Source: Streptacidiphilus rugosus AM-16 | Lineage (GTDB): Bacteria > Actinomycetota > Actinomycetes > Streptomycetales > Streptomycetaceae | Length of the DNA: 64,000 nucleotides | NCBI RefSeq assembly: GCF_000744655.1 | Contig: NZ_JQMJ01000004.1 | Coordinates: forward strand, 3,224,001 to 3,288,000 | Direction of reading: 5' to 3' | Shown: positions 33,203 to 40,794 of the stretch, piece by piece | Layout of the letters: every line of letters starts with the position of its first letter | Numbering within the stretch: the stretch's first letter is position 1 | Notes under the pieces: generated by a model | Database searches by the model: none | The model's input: only the letters and a program-made list of their open reading frames with translations | Told to the model about the DNA's origin: nothing | Position numbers and translations under genes: made by a program

Positions 33203-33580
33203 GTGCCGGCTGGAACGCTGTACCGCGGCCGGGAAGGCATGTGGTCCTGGGTGGCTCATCGAGTCACTGGCGTCCTCATTTTCTTCTTCCTGTTCGCCCA
33301 CGTCCTCGACACCGCTCTCGTCCGCGTGTCCCCGCACGCGTACAACAGCGTGATCGCGACGTACAAGACGTGGCCCGTCAACCTGATGGAGTACGGCCTC
33401 ACCGCCGCCATCCTCTTCCACGCGTTGAACGGCCTCAGGGTCATCGCCGTGGACTTCTGGGCCAAGGGGCCGAAGTACCAGGCCCAGATGCTGTGGACCG
33501 TCGTGACCGTCTGGGTCCTGCTGATGGCGGGTGCGTTCTACCCGATCCTGCAGGAGACCCTGAAGAACTGGTTCGGGTGA
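33203..33580 (+). CDS. sdhC: succinate dehydrogenase cytochrome b556 subunit
   Basis: A 125-residue membrane anchor of complex II. GTG 33203 follows GGAGG with 8 bases. The N-terminal LYRGREGMWSWVAHRVTGV carries the HRxTG signature, and three membrane helices follow; histidines in LFAHVLDTAL and ILFHALNGLR are candidate heme ligands. It binds heme b and quinone with SdhD and holds SdhAB to the inner face. First gene of sdhCDAB, 7 bp before sdhD. Confidence 0.95.
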   Translation: MPAGTLYRGREGMWSWVAHRVTGVLIFFFLFAHVLDTALVRVSPHAYNSVIATYKTWPVNLMEYGLTAAILFHALNGLRVIAVDFWAKGPKYQAQMLWTVVTVWVLLMAGAFYPILQETLKNWFG

Positions 33581-33587
33581 TCGAGAG

Positions 33588-34061
33588 ATGGCAACCGATT
33601 CCATCGGCAGCGTCGAGCTGACCGAGTCCAGCGCCCCCGCGGACCCGGCCTCGTTCCTGATCGAGCCGCCGCGCAAGCGGACCAAGACCACCGCGGGCCG
33701 CCGCAGCCGGACCAACTTCGAGATGCTGGCCTGGCTCTTCATGCGCCTGTCCGGTGTCGTGCTGGTCTTCCTGATCCTGGGCCACCTGATCATCCAGCTG
33801 TTCCTCGACGGCGGCGTGAGCAAGATCAGCTTCGCCTTCGTCGCCGGGCGCTGGGCCTCGCCGTTCTGGCAGGGCTGGGACCTGCTCATGCTCTGGCTCG
33901 CCATGCTCCACGGCGCCAACGGCATGCGCACCGTCATCAACGACTACGCCGAGCGCGACACCACTCGGTTCTGGCTGAAGGTCCTGCTGGTGACCGCCAC
34001 GGTCTTCACCGTGCTGCTGGGCACCCTGGTGATCTTCACCTTCGACCCGAACATCAGCTGA
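33588..34061 (+). CDS. sdhD: succinate dehydrogenase membrane anchor subunit
   Basis: A 157-residue protein with a charged N-terminal tail (about 45 residues) and three membrane helices: LFMRLSGVVLVFLILGHLIIQLF, LLMLWLAMLHGANGMRTVI and LLVTATVFTVLLGTLVIFTF. The RLSG and LHGANGMR motifs are typical of actinobacterial SdhD. It pairs with SdhC around the heme and quinone site. The ATG has no strong ribosome site but sits 7 bp after sdhC, consistent with coupling. Confidence 0.95.
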   Translation: MATDSIGSVELTESSAPADPASFLIEPPRKRTKTTAGRRSRTNFEMLAWLFMRLSGVVLVFLILGHLIIQLFLDGGVSKISFAFVAGRWASPFWQGWDLLMLWLAMLHGANGMRTVINDYAERDTTRFWLKVLLVTATVFTVLLGTLVIFTFDPNIS

Positions 34062-34087
34062 CGCGGACGGACGAGGCAGCAAGAGAC

Positions 34088-35842
34088 ATGCAGATTCACC
34101 AGTACGACACCGTCATCGTCGGCGCCGGCGGCGCCGGGATGCGCGCCGCGGTCGAGGCCACCAAGCGCAGCCGCACCGCGGTGCTGACCAAGCTCTACCC
34201 GACCCGCTCCCACACCGGCGCGGCCCAGGGCGGCATGGCCGCCGCCCTCGCCAACGTCGAGGACGACAACTGGGAGTGGCACACCTTCGACACCGTCAAG
34301 GGCGGTGACTACCTGGTCGACCAGGACGCCGCCGAGATCCTGGCCAAGGAGGCGATCGACGCCGTCCTCGACCTGGAGAAGATGGGTCTGCCCTTCAACC
34401 GCACCCCCGAGGGCCGGATCGACCAGCGCCGCTTCGGCGGCCACACCCGCAACCACGGCGAGGCGGCCGTGCGCCGCTCCTGCTACGCGGCGGACCGCAC
34501 CGGCCACATGATCCTCCAGACGCTGTACCAGAACTGCGTCAAGGAGGGTGTGGAGTTCTTCAACGAGTTCTACGTCCTCGACCTCCTCCTCACCGAGGTC
34601 GACGGGGTCAAGAAGACCGCCGGCGTCGTCGCGTACGAGCTGGCCACCGGCGAGGTGCACGTCTTCCAGGCGAAGTCGGTCATCTTCGCCTCGGGCGGCA
34701 ACGGCAAGTTCTTCAAGGTGACCTCCAACGCGCACACCCTGACCGGTGACGGCCAGGCCGCCGCGTACCGTCGCGGCCTGCCGCTGGAGGACATGGAGTT
34801 CTTCCAGTTCCACCCGACGGGCATCTGGCGCATGGGCATCCTGCTCACCGAGGGCGCCCGCGGCGAGGGCGGCATCCTGCGCAACAAGGACGGCGAGCGC
34901 TTCATGGAGCGCTACGCACCCGTCATGAAGGACCTCGCGTCCCGTGACGTCGTCTCCCGCGCGATCTACTCGGAGATCCGGGCCGGTCGTGGCTGCGGCC
35001 TCAACGGCGACCACGTCTACCTGGACCTCACCCACCTGCCGCCGGAGCAGCTGGACGCCAAGCTGCCGGACATCACCGAGTTCGCGCGCACCTACCTCGG
35101 CATCGAGCCCTACACGGACCCGATCCCGATCCAGCCGACGGCGCACTACGCCATGGGCGGCATCCCGACGAACAACGAGTCCGAGGTCCTCCTGGACAAC
35201 ACGACCGTCGTTCCCGGCCTGTACGCCGCCGGCGAGGTCGCCTGCGTGTCGGTGCACGGCGCCAACCGCCTGGGCACCAACTCGCTGCTCGACATCAACG
35301 TCTTCGGCCGCCGCGCCGGCATCGCCGCCGCCAAGTACGCCGAGACGGCCGAGTACGTCGAGCTGCCGGAGAACCCGGCCGCGAAGGTCGTCGAGCTGCT
35401 CGAGGGCATCCGCACCGCGACCGGCACCGAGCGCGTCTCGGACATCCGCAGCGCGCTGCAGGAGTCGATGGACACCAACGTGTCCGTCTACCGCACCGAG
35501 GAGACCCTGAAGCAGGCGGTGGCCGACATCGCCGAGCTGAAGGAGCGCTACAAGAACATCTCGGTGATGGACAAGGGCAAGCGGTACAACACCGACCTGC
35601 TGGAGGCCGTCGAGCTGGGCAACCTGCTCGACCTGGCCGAGGTCACCGCGACCTCCGCGCTGGCCCGCAAGGAGTCCCGCGGCGGTCACTACCGCGAGGA
35701 CTTCCCGACCCGTGACGACGTCAACTTCATGCGGCACACCATGGCGTACCGCGAGGTCGACGCCCAGGGCAACACGACTGTCCGCCTGGACTACAAGCCG
35801 GTCGTGGTGACCCGCTACCAGCCGATGGAGCGTAAGTACTGA
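34088..35842 (+). CDS. sdhA: succinate dehydrogenase flavoprotein subunit
   Basis: A 584-residue flavoprotein that oxidises succinate to fumarate. The FAD motif is VIVGAGGAGMRAAVEA, the covalent flavin histidine is H42 in RSHTGAAQGGM, and the substrate region has GGHTRNHGEAAVRRSCYAAD and FHPTG. The C-terminal HGANRLGTNSLLDINVFGRRAG is intact. The ATG is preceded by AAGAGA-like purines. The last base of its stop is the first base of the sdhB ATG (TGATG), so flavoprotein and iron-sulfur subunits are translationally coupled. Confidence 0.97.
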   Translation: MQIHQYDTVIVGAGGAGMRAAVEATKRSRTAVLTKLYPTRSHTGAAQGGMAAALANVEDDNWEWHTFDTVKGGDYLVDQDAAEILAKEAIDAVLDLEKMGLPFNRTPEGRIDQRRFGGHTRNHGEAAVRRSCYAADRTGHMILQTLYQNCVKEGVEFFNEFYVLDLLLTEVDGVKKTAGVVAYELATGEVHVFQAKSVIFASGGNGKFFKVTSNAHTLTGDGQAAAYRRGLPLEDMEFFQFHPTGIWRMGILLTEGARGEGGILRNKDGERFMERYAPVMKDLASRDVVSRAIYSEIRAGRGCGLNGDHVYLDLTHLPPEQLDAKLPDITEFARTYLGIEPYTDPIPIQPTAHYAMGGIPTNNESEVLLDNTTVVPGLYAAGEVACVSVHGANRLGTNSLLDINVFGRRAGIAAAKYAETAEYVELPENPAAKVVELLEGIRTATGTERVSDIRSALQESMDTNVSVYRTEETLKQAVADIAELKERYKNISVMDKGKRYNTDLLEAVELGNLLDLAEVTATSALARKESRGGHYREDFPTRDDVNFMRHTMAYREVDAQGNTTVRLDYKPVVVTRYQPMERKY

Positions 35843-36627
35843 TGAGCACCCCCACCATCGAGGACGCAACCCCGCACAACTCCGCGGCGCTCGACGCCGC
35901 CGAGTCGGGCAAGGTCGAGCTGATCACCATCACGCTCCGCATCCGCCGGTTCAACCCGGAGGAGCACCCGGAGGCGGTGTGGGTCGACTACCAGCTCACG
36001 GTGGACCCGAAGGAGCGCGTCCTCGACGCGATCAACACGGTCAAGTGGGAGCAGGACGGCACGCTGACCTACCGTCGCTCCTGCGCCCACGGCGTCTGCG
36101 GCTCCGACGCGATGCGGATCAACGGCAAGAACCGTCTTGCCTGCAAGACCCTCATCAAGGACGTGAACCCGGAGAAGCCGATCACGATCGAGCCCATCAA
36201 GGGCATGACGGTCCTCAAGGACCTGGTCGTGGACATGGACCCGTTCTTCCAGGCCTACCGCGACGTGATGCCCTTCCTGATCACCAAGGGCAACGCGCCG
36301 ACCCGGGAGCGGATCCAGTCGGAGGAGGACGTCCAGCGCTTCGAGGACACCACCAAGTGCATCCTCTGCGCCGCATGCACCTCCTCCTGCCCGGTGTTCT
36401 GGAACGACGGCCAGTACTTCGGTCCGGCCGCGATCGTGAACGCCCACCGCTTCATCTTCGACTCGCGTGACGAGGGCGCGGAGCAGCGGCTGGAGATCCT
36501 GAACGACCGTGAGGGCGTGTGGCGCTGCCGCACCACCTTCAACTGCACCGACGCGTGCCCGCGTGGCATCGAGGTGACGAAGGCGATCCAGGAAGTGAAG
36601 CGCGCGCTGATCACGCGTCGCTACTGA
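35842..36627 (+). CDS. sdhB: succinate dehydrogenase iron-sulfur subunit
   Basis: A 261-residue protein carrying three clusters. The N-terminal [2Fe-2S] site is in RRSCAHGVCGSDAM with the later cysteine of KNRLACKTL. The C-terminal half has CILCAACTSSCP for the [4Fe-4S] and CTDACPRGI completing the [3Fe-4S] and [4Fe-4S] sets. It passes electrons from the flavin to quinone. It is the last gene of the operon, followed 22 bp later by a strong terminator hairpin. Confidence 0.97.
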   Translation: MSTPTIEDATPHNSAALDAAESGKVELITITLRIRRFNPEEHPEAVWVDYQLTVDPKERVLDAINTVKWEQDGTLTYRRSCAHGVCGSDAMRINGKNRLACKTLIKDVNPEKPITIEPIKGMTVLKDLVVDMDPFFQAYRDVMPFLITKGNAPTRERIQSEEDVQRFEDTTKCILCAACTSSCPVFWNDGQYFGPAAIVNAHRFIFDSRDEGAEQRLEILNDREGVWRCRTTFNCTDACPRGIEVTKAIQEVKRALITRRY

Positions 36628-36648
36628 GCCTGAGCCGAGCCGCAGGCC

Positions 36649-36684
36649 CGAGGGCGGACCACTCACACGAGTGGTCCGCCCTCG
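36649..36684 (+). terminator. sdh operon terminator
   Basis: CGAGGGCGGACCACTC (36649-36664) and its perfect complement at 36669-36684 form a 16 bp stem around an ACAC loop, 22 bp after the sdhB stop. Confidence 0.9.
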
Positions 36685-36846
36685 CGCGTTCGCGGCCGAG
36701 GATCCTCACGGGGGCCCGTACGGGCGACTGGCTCCCCTCGCACGTCACTCGTCCCGGTGAGCCGCGGACCGCGGTGACGTCCGGTCGGATCTTCACCGGT
36801 CGGGGCGTGTTTCCCTGGACCGGGAGACGGCGAGGAGGAGGTCCTG

Positions 36847-37296
36847 ATGCCCGTGCGGTTCGCTGCGCCGCTGCGCCGGATCGGCCCCGAGCTGGGACGC
36901 TTCGGCGCGGTCGGTCTGGCGGCCTACGGCACCGACGTCGCGCTGTTCAACCTGCTGCGCGGGCACGGCGGCGCCGGGCCGCTGGCGGCGAAGGCGGTGT
37001 CGCTGACCTTCGCCACCGCCGTGGCCTATCTGGGCAACCGCTGGTGGACCTACCGCGACCGCGTCCGCGAGCCGCAGGCCCGCACCGGGGTCTGCCGGGA
37101 GGTGGTGCTGTTCGTCCTGGTGAGCCTGGGCGGACTGCTGATCCAGCTGAGCTGTCTCGCGGTCTCCCACTACCTGCTGGGCTTCACCAGCCTGCTCGCC
37201 GACAACGTCTCAGGCAGCGTCGTGGGCATGATCGGCGCTACGGGCTTCCGCCTGCTGGGCTTCCGCACCTGGGTCTTCCGTGCGCGCAGCGTCTGA
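36847..37296 (+). CDS. GtrA-family membrane protein
   Basis: A 149-residue protein with four membrane helices and the GtrA pattern: FGAVGLAAYGTDVALFNLL, AKAVSLTFATAVAYLGNRWWTYRDR, then VLFVLVSLGGLLIQLSCLAV and GMIGATGFRLLGFRTWVFR. GtrA proteins help move or recruit polyprenyl-phosphate-linked sugars. In mycobacteria Rv3789, a GtrA protein, is next to dprE1/dprE2; here those genes lie 2.7 kb away, suggesting shared function. ATG 36847 follows GAGGAGG. Its 3' end overlaps the next convergent gene by 87 bp. Confidence 0.9.
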   Translation: MPVRFAAPLRRIGPELGRFGAVGLAAYGTDVALFNLLRGHGGAGPLAAKAVSLTFATAVAYLGNRWWTYRDRVREPQARTGVCREVVLFVLVSLGGLLIQLSCLAVSHYLLGFTSLLADNVSGSVVGMIGATGFRLLGFRTWVFRARSV

Positions 37297-37557
37297 GCCC
37301 GCGGCGGCCGGACCCGCCGCCCGCAGCGCGCGCAGGCTGCGGACGCCGAGGGAACCGACCACGAGGCCGAGCAGCAGCGAGGACAGGGCGAGGGTGGCGT
37401 GGATCCAGAAATAGGCCGTGGGCCGGGAGTGGTCGCCGTGGGTGAAGGCGAGCCCCTCGCCGTCGGCCCACAGGTTCTTGAAGAACGTCACCCAGATCCA
37501 TACCGACCAGACGCCGAACGCCGTCAGGAACCAGGATGCACGTCGGCTGAGTCTCAT
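37210..37557 (-). CDS. SCO4848-family small membrane protein
   Basis: A 115-residue protein with two membrane segments (WFLTAFGVWSVWIWVTFFKNLW and YFWIHATLALSSLLLGLVVGSLG) separated by the polar loop GEGLAFTHGDHSRP. It resembles the SCO4848-type proteins that accompany a DD-carboxypeptidase gene in streptomycetes. The last 35 residues are Ala/Glu-rich and lie in the convergent overlap with the GtrA gene, so they may be a late extension created by loss of an earlier stop. GTG 37578 is an alternative start. Confidence 0.75.
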   Translation of the reverse strand: MRLSRRASWFLTAFGVWSVWIWVTFFKNLWADGEGLAFTHGDHSRPTAYFWIHATLALSSLLLGLVVGSLGVRSLRALRAAGPAAAGSDAARTEDPGAEAQQAEARSADHAHDAA

Positions 37558-37652
37558 AAGGTCAGTATGGTCGGCCACTCGGACGCGCCCGGACGAGGGG
37601 TCCCGTCTGCTTTTATGACCATAGGTGATTCGGATTGGGTACGGTCGACCGC

Positions 37653-38846
37653 GTGCAGCTACGTGATCAAGCGCTGAGGAAGGCCCTCTCCGGGGTGGCC
37701 GTCATGACGGCCGTACTGACCGTCACCGCCGCGAAACCCGCCCCGAGTCCGAGCGGGAGCCCGGTCAGAAAGCCCCCGGCGCAGATGTCGACGGTCGGCG
37801 GCGAGGCGCTGGGCCGACCGGGCCCGCAGGTCGGCGCGGGCGCGCCGGCCCTGCCCAAGGGGATCTCCTCGCTGTCCTGGATCGTCTCCGACGCGGACAC
37901 GGGCCAGGTGCTCGCCGCGCAGAACCCGCACTGGGCGCTGCCGCCGGCCAGCACGCTGAAGACCCTCTTCGCCGACACGGTGCTGCCGAAGTTCTCCCAG
38001 ACGGCGACGCACAAGGTCGCCGAGGCGGACTTCGACGGCATGGGCGCGGGCAGCAGCATGGTCGGCGTGATGCCCGGTCAGACGTACACGGTCTCCGACC
38101 TCTGGCTCGGCGTCTTCCTCCGTTCGGGCAACGACGCGGTGCACGTGCTCGCCGCGATGAACGGCGGCGTCGCGACGACGGTGCAGGAGATGCAGGCCAA
38201 GGCGGAGGCGCTGGGCGCGAAGGACACCCGCGTGGTCAGCCCGGACGGATACGACATGCCGGGGCAGGTTTCCTCGGCCTACGACCTGACGCTCTTCGCC
38301 AGGGACGGGCTGAAGAACCCGGACTTCGCGAAGTACTGCTCGACCGCGATCGCGCACTTCCCCGGCGGCCCGAGCACGAAGGGCAAGCCCTTCGAGATCG
38401 ACAACACCAACCGGCTGCTGACCGGCTTCGACGGGGTGGGCGGCCGCTATCCCGGCGTGATCGGCGTCAAGAACGGCTACACGACGAACGCGGGCAACAC
38501 CCTGATCGAGGGCGCGCGACGTGACGGCCGCACCCTGCTGGTCACCCTGATGAACCCGCAGGCCCCGGTCAGGGACGAGGTCTACCGCGAGGCACGGGCC
38601 CTGCTGGACTGGGGCTTCGCCGCGGAGGGCAGGACCCGGCCCATCGGCACCCTGGACGCCGCGAAGTCGGTGGCCCAGGACGCGGCGACCCCGTCGGCGA
38701 CGGCTGCGGCGCGGCCCTGGGCCGCGGCGACGACCGCCTCGTCCGGCTCCCCCACCACGCTGTACGCCGCCGCGGGCGTCGCAGCCCTGGCCCTCCTCTC
38801 CGGCGCCTACGTCCTCCTCACCCGCCGCCGTCGCCGCCACCGCTAG
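37653..38846 (+). CDS. D-alanyl-D-alanine carboxypeptidase (class A low-MW PBP)
   Basis: A 397-residue serine peptidase that trims D-Ala from peptidoglycan stem peptides. The active serine lies in PASTLKT (SxxK), the second motif is SGN in LRSGNDAV, and the third reads KNG in GVKNGYTTNAGNT instead of KTG. The N-terminus has a signal peptide followed by a Pro-rich stretch. The C-terminus has an Ala/Thr/Ser linker, a membrane helix (LYAAAGVAALALLSGAYVLL) and RRRRRHR, so the enzyme is anchored outside the cell. GTG 37653 is used; TTG 37635 is possible. Confidence 0.92.
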   Translation: MQLRDQALRKALSGVAVMTAVLTVTAAKPAPSPSGSPVRKPPAQMSTVGGEALGRPGPQVGAGAPALPKGISSLSWIVSDADTGQVLAAQNPHWALPPASTLKTLFADTVLPKFSQTATHKVAEADFDGMGAGSSMVGVMPGQTYTVSDLWLGVFLRSGNDAVHVLAAMNGGVATTVQEMQAKAEALGAKDTRVVSPDGYDMPGQVSSAYDLTLFARDGLKNPDFAKYCSTAIAHFPGGPSTKGKPFEIDNTNRLLTGFDGVGGRYPGVIGVKNGYTTNAGNTLIEGARRDGRTLLVTLMNPQAPVRDEVYREARALLDWGFAAEGRTRPIGTLDAAKSVAQDAATPSATAAARPWAAATTASSGSPTTLYAAAGVAALALLSGAYVLLTRRRRRHR

Positions 38847-38880
38847 CGCGAGGCTTCAGGCGGCGAGTGCGTTGCACTTT

Positions 38881-38987
38881 CCAGGGGCGCGGGGAACTGC
38901 GCGACAAGCCACCCGCATGCGGATGGTCCTCACTGTTCAGGGCCATCCGCTCGGGGTGGTTGCTCACGCAGTTCCCCGCGCCCCTGG
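38881..38987. repeat. Intergenic palindromic repeat, copy 6 (type A)
   Basis: Perfect 21 bp terminal inverted repeats (38881-38901 and 38967-38987) starting CCAGGGGCGCGGGGAACTGC. The centre has GCGGATGGTCC facing GGGCCATCCGC. It lies between the convergent carboxypeptidase and BrkB genes, and is the best-preserved copy. Confidence 0.87.
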
Positions 38988-39031
38988 GGACGTGCCTGGT
39001 CGCCCGCCTGCGGAAGATCCGCGCCACTGAA

Positions 39032-39943
39032 TCACTCGTCGGCCTTGGCGAGGGCCTCGCGGGCGCGGGCCCTGGCGCGGGCGCGGGCGGCGGCGGGGTC
39101 GGCGGTGGCCGTCCAGGCGACGCAGTAGAGGAGCCAGCGGCACATGAAGTTGATCCAGAGCAGCAGGGCGATCGGCGTGCCGAAGGCCCCGTACACGCTC
39201 TTCGTGGCGACGCCCGCCACGTACGCCGCCAGGGCCTGCTTCAGCAGCTCGAAGCCCACGGCCCCCATCAGCGCCGCCTCCAGGACCACCCGCCGGCGTT
39301 GGCCGAAGATCCGCGGCAGGCCGGTCAGGAGGTAGGAGAAGACCAGCAGGTCCGCCGCCACCGCGATCACGAACGCCGCCGCCGTCAGGCCCGCGCGGCC
39401 CGCGCCCGCGTGGCCCGCGCCGATCCACTTCGCCACCTGGTTCGCCGCCGCGCCCGCCGCGGTCGACGCGCCGAGGGAGACCGCGCCCACGAGACCGAGG
39501 CCGATCAGGACGCCGACGTCCCACAGCTTGCGGACGATCACGTTGCCCGGCTCGATCGGCAACGCCCAGGACGTGCGGATGCAGACACGCGTGGTGTCCA
39601 CCCAGCCGAGGCCGGAGACCAGCAGGATGACGCCGCTGATCACGCCGACCGTGCCCGCGTTGTTCGCGATGTCGTGAATGTTGAGCTGGTCGGAGAGGCC
39701 GGGGAACTGCTCCGCGATCTTCTGCTGCAACTGGTCGGTCCGATGGTCGCTCAGCAGCGCCGCCGCGACCGCCAGGGCCACCGTCAGCAGCGGGAAGAGG
39801 GCCAGGAAGCCGAAGAAGGTCACCGCCCCGGCCATCCTGTTCGAGCCGACGTCGTTGAAGTGCTCGAAGACGCGGTACGCACGCGTCCGCAGCACCCACC
39901 CGACCGCCGGTCCGACCACCGGCACGCGCTTCAGCCACTCCAT
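39032..39943 (-). CDS. YihY/BrkB-family membrane protein
   Basis: A 303-residue inner-membrane protein with six hydrophobic segments. Family features are NRMAGAVTFFGFLALFPLLTVAL in the first segment, GVISGVILLVSGLGWVDTTRVCIRTSWAL, and late RRVVLEAALMGAVGFELLKQALAAYV with SVYGAFGTPIALLLWINFMCRWLLY. The C-terminus is a run of Arg/Ala (RARARARAREALAKADE). Once labelled ribonuclease BN, the family is thought to be transporters or envelope proteins; function is unknown. It is the last gene of the minus-strand block that includes dprE2 and dprE1. Confidence 0.92.
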   Translation of the reverse strand: MEWLKRVPVVGPAVGWVLRTRAYRVFEHFNDVGSNRMAGAVTFFGFLALFPLLTVALAVAAALLSDHRTDQLQQKIAEQFPGLSDQLNIHDIANNAGTVGVISGVILLVSGLGWVDTTRVCIRTSWALPIEPGNVIVRKLWDVGVLIGLGLVGAVSLGASTAAGAAANQVAKWIGAGHAGAGRAGLTAAAFVIAVAADLLVFSYLLTGLPRIFGQRRRVVLEAALMGAVGFELLKQALAAYVAGVATKSVYGAFGTPIALLLWINFMCRWLLYCVAWTATADPAAARARARARAREALAKADE

Positions 39944-39996
39944 CGCTCGAACCTAGCGCCCGGACCCCCGTGACCGGGGCAGACACTCGTCGCCGC

Positions 39997-40752
39997 TCAG
40001 AGAGGCAGCCGCCGGAAGAGAGGGCGCGGCAGGTGCCGCAGGCCGGACATGACGTAGCGCAGGGCGCCGGGCACCCAGACGGTCTCGGTACCGCGGCGGA
40101 GCCCGGTCGTGATCGCCTCGGCCACGGCGTCGGCCGTGGTGGCGAGCGGGGCCTCCTGCATGCCCTCGGTCATCCTGGTCCGGACGAAGCCGGGCCGGAC
40201 CACCATCACCCGCGCGCCGGAGCCCTGGAGGGAGTCCCCGAGGCCCTGCGCGAAGGCGTCCAGACCGGCCTTGGTCGAGCCGTAGATGAAGTTGGACCGC
40301 CGGGCCCGCTCCCCCGCCACGGAGGAGAGCACGACCAGCGCGCCGTGGCCCTGACGGCGCAGGGCCTGCGCGCAGACCAGGCCGGAGGTGACCGCGCCCA
40401 GATAGTTGACCCGGGCGACGTCGGCCGCCGCCATCGGCTCGTGCTCGTCGCGCTGCTGGTCGCCGAGGACGCCGAAGGCCAGCAGGGCGACGTCGATGTC
40501 GCCCTCGGCGAAGATCTTGCCGAGGACCGTTTCGTGGGTGTCGACGGCCGCCGCGTCGAAGTCGTGCACCGAGACCTCCGCGCCGAGCGCCCGCAGCTCG
40601 TCCGCGGCGGCGTCGAGCGCGGGCGAGGGACGCCCGGCGAGGTGGACCACGCGGACCCGGCCCGTGACCAGTCGGCGCGCGGTGGCCAGGCCGATCTCGG
40701 AGGAGCCGCCGAGGAGCAGCAGGGACTGGGGGTCGCCCAGGGCGTTCAGCAT
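39997..40752 (-). CDS. dprE2: DprE2-like decaprenylphosphoryl-keto-pentose reductase
   Basis: A 251-residue SDR. LLLLGGSSEIGLATARRL is the cofactor loop typical of DprE2 (GGSSEIG instead of TGxxxGIG), with LSSVAGERARRSNFIYGSTKAGLD carrying the catalytic Ser, Tyr and Lys. In mycobacteria DprE2 reduces decaprenylphosphoryl-2-keto-erythro-pentose to decaprenylphosphoryl-arabinose using NADH. It lies 42 bp downstream of the DprE1-like gene on the same strand, so the two act as a pair. The polyprenyl substrate in this organism is inferred. Confidence 0.85.
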   Translation of the reverse strand: MLNALGDPQSLLLLGGSSEIGLATARRLVTGRVRVVHLAGRPSPALDAAADELRALGAEVSVHDFDAAAVDTHETVLGKIFAEGDIDVALLAFGVLGDQQRDEHEPMAAADVARVNYLGAVTSGLVCAQALRRQGHGALVVLSSVAGERARRSNFIYGSTKAGLDAFAQGLGDSLQGSGARVMVVRPGFVRTRMTEGMQEAPLATTADAVAEAITTGLRRGTETVWVPGALRYVMSGLRHLPRPLFRRLPL

Positions 40753-40794
40753 CAGCAGTGCTCTCTTTCGGAGGGGCGGACGTGGAGCCGGCCG

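Noticed and set aside
38881-38987. Palindromes as IS ends or att sites
   Set aside because: No transposase or integrase, no target duplication, and similar units recur six times, so a palindromic repeat family is the better description.
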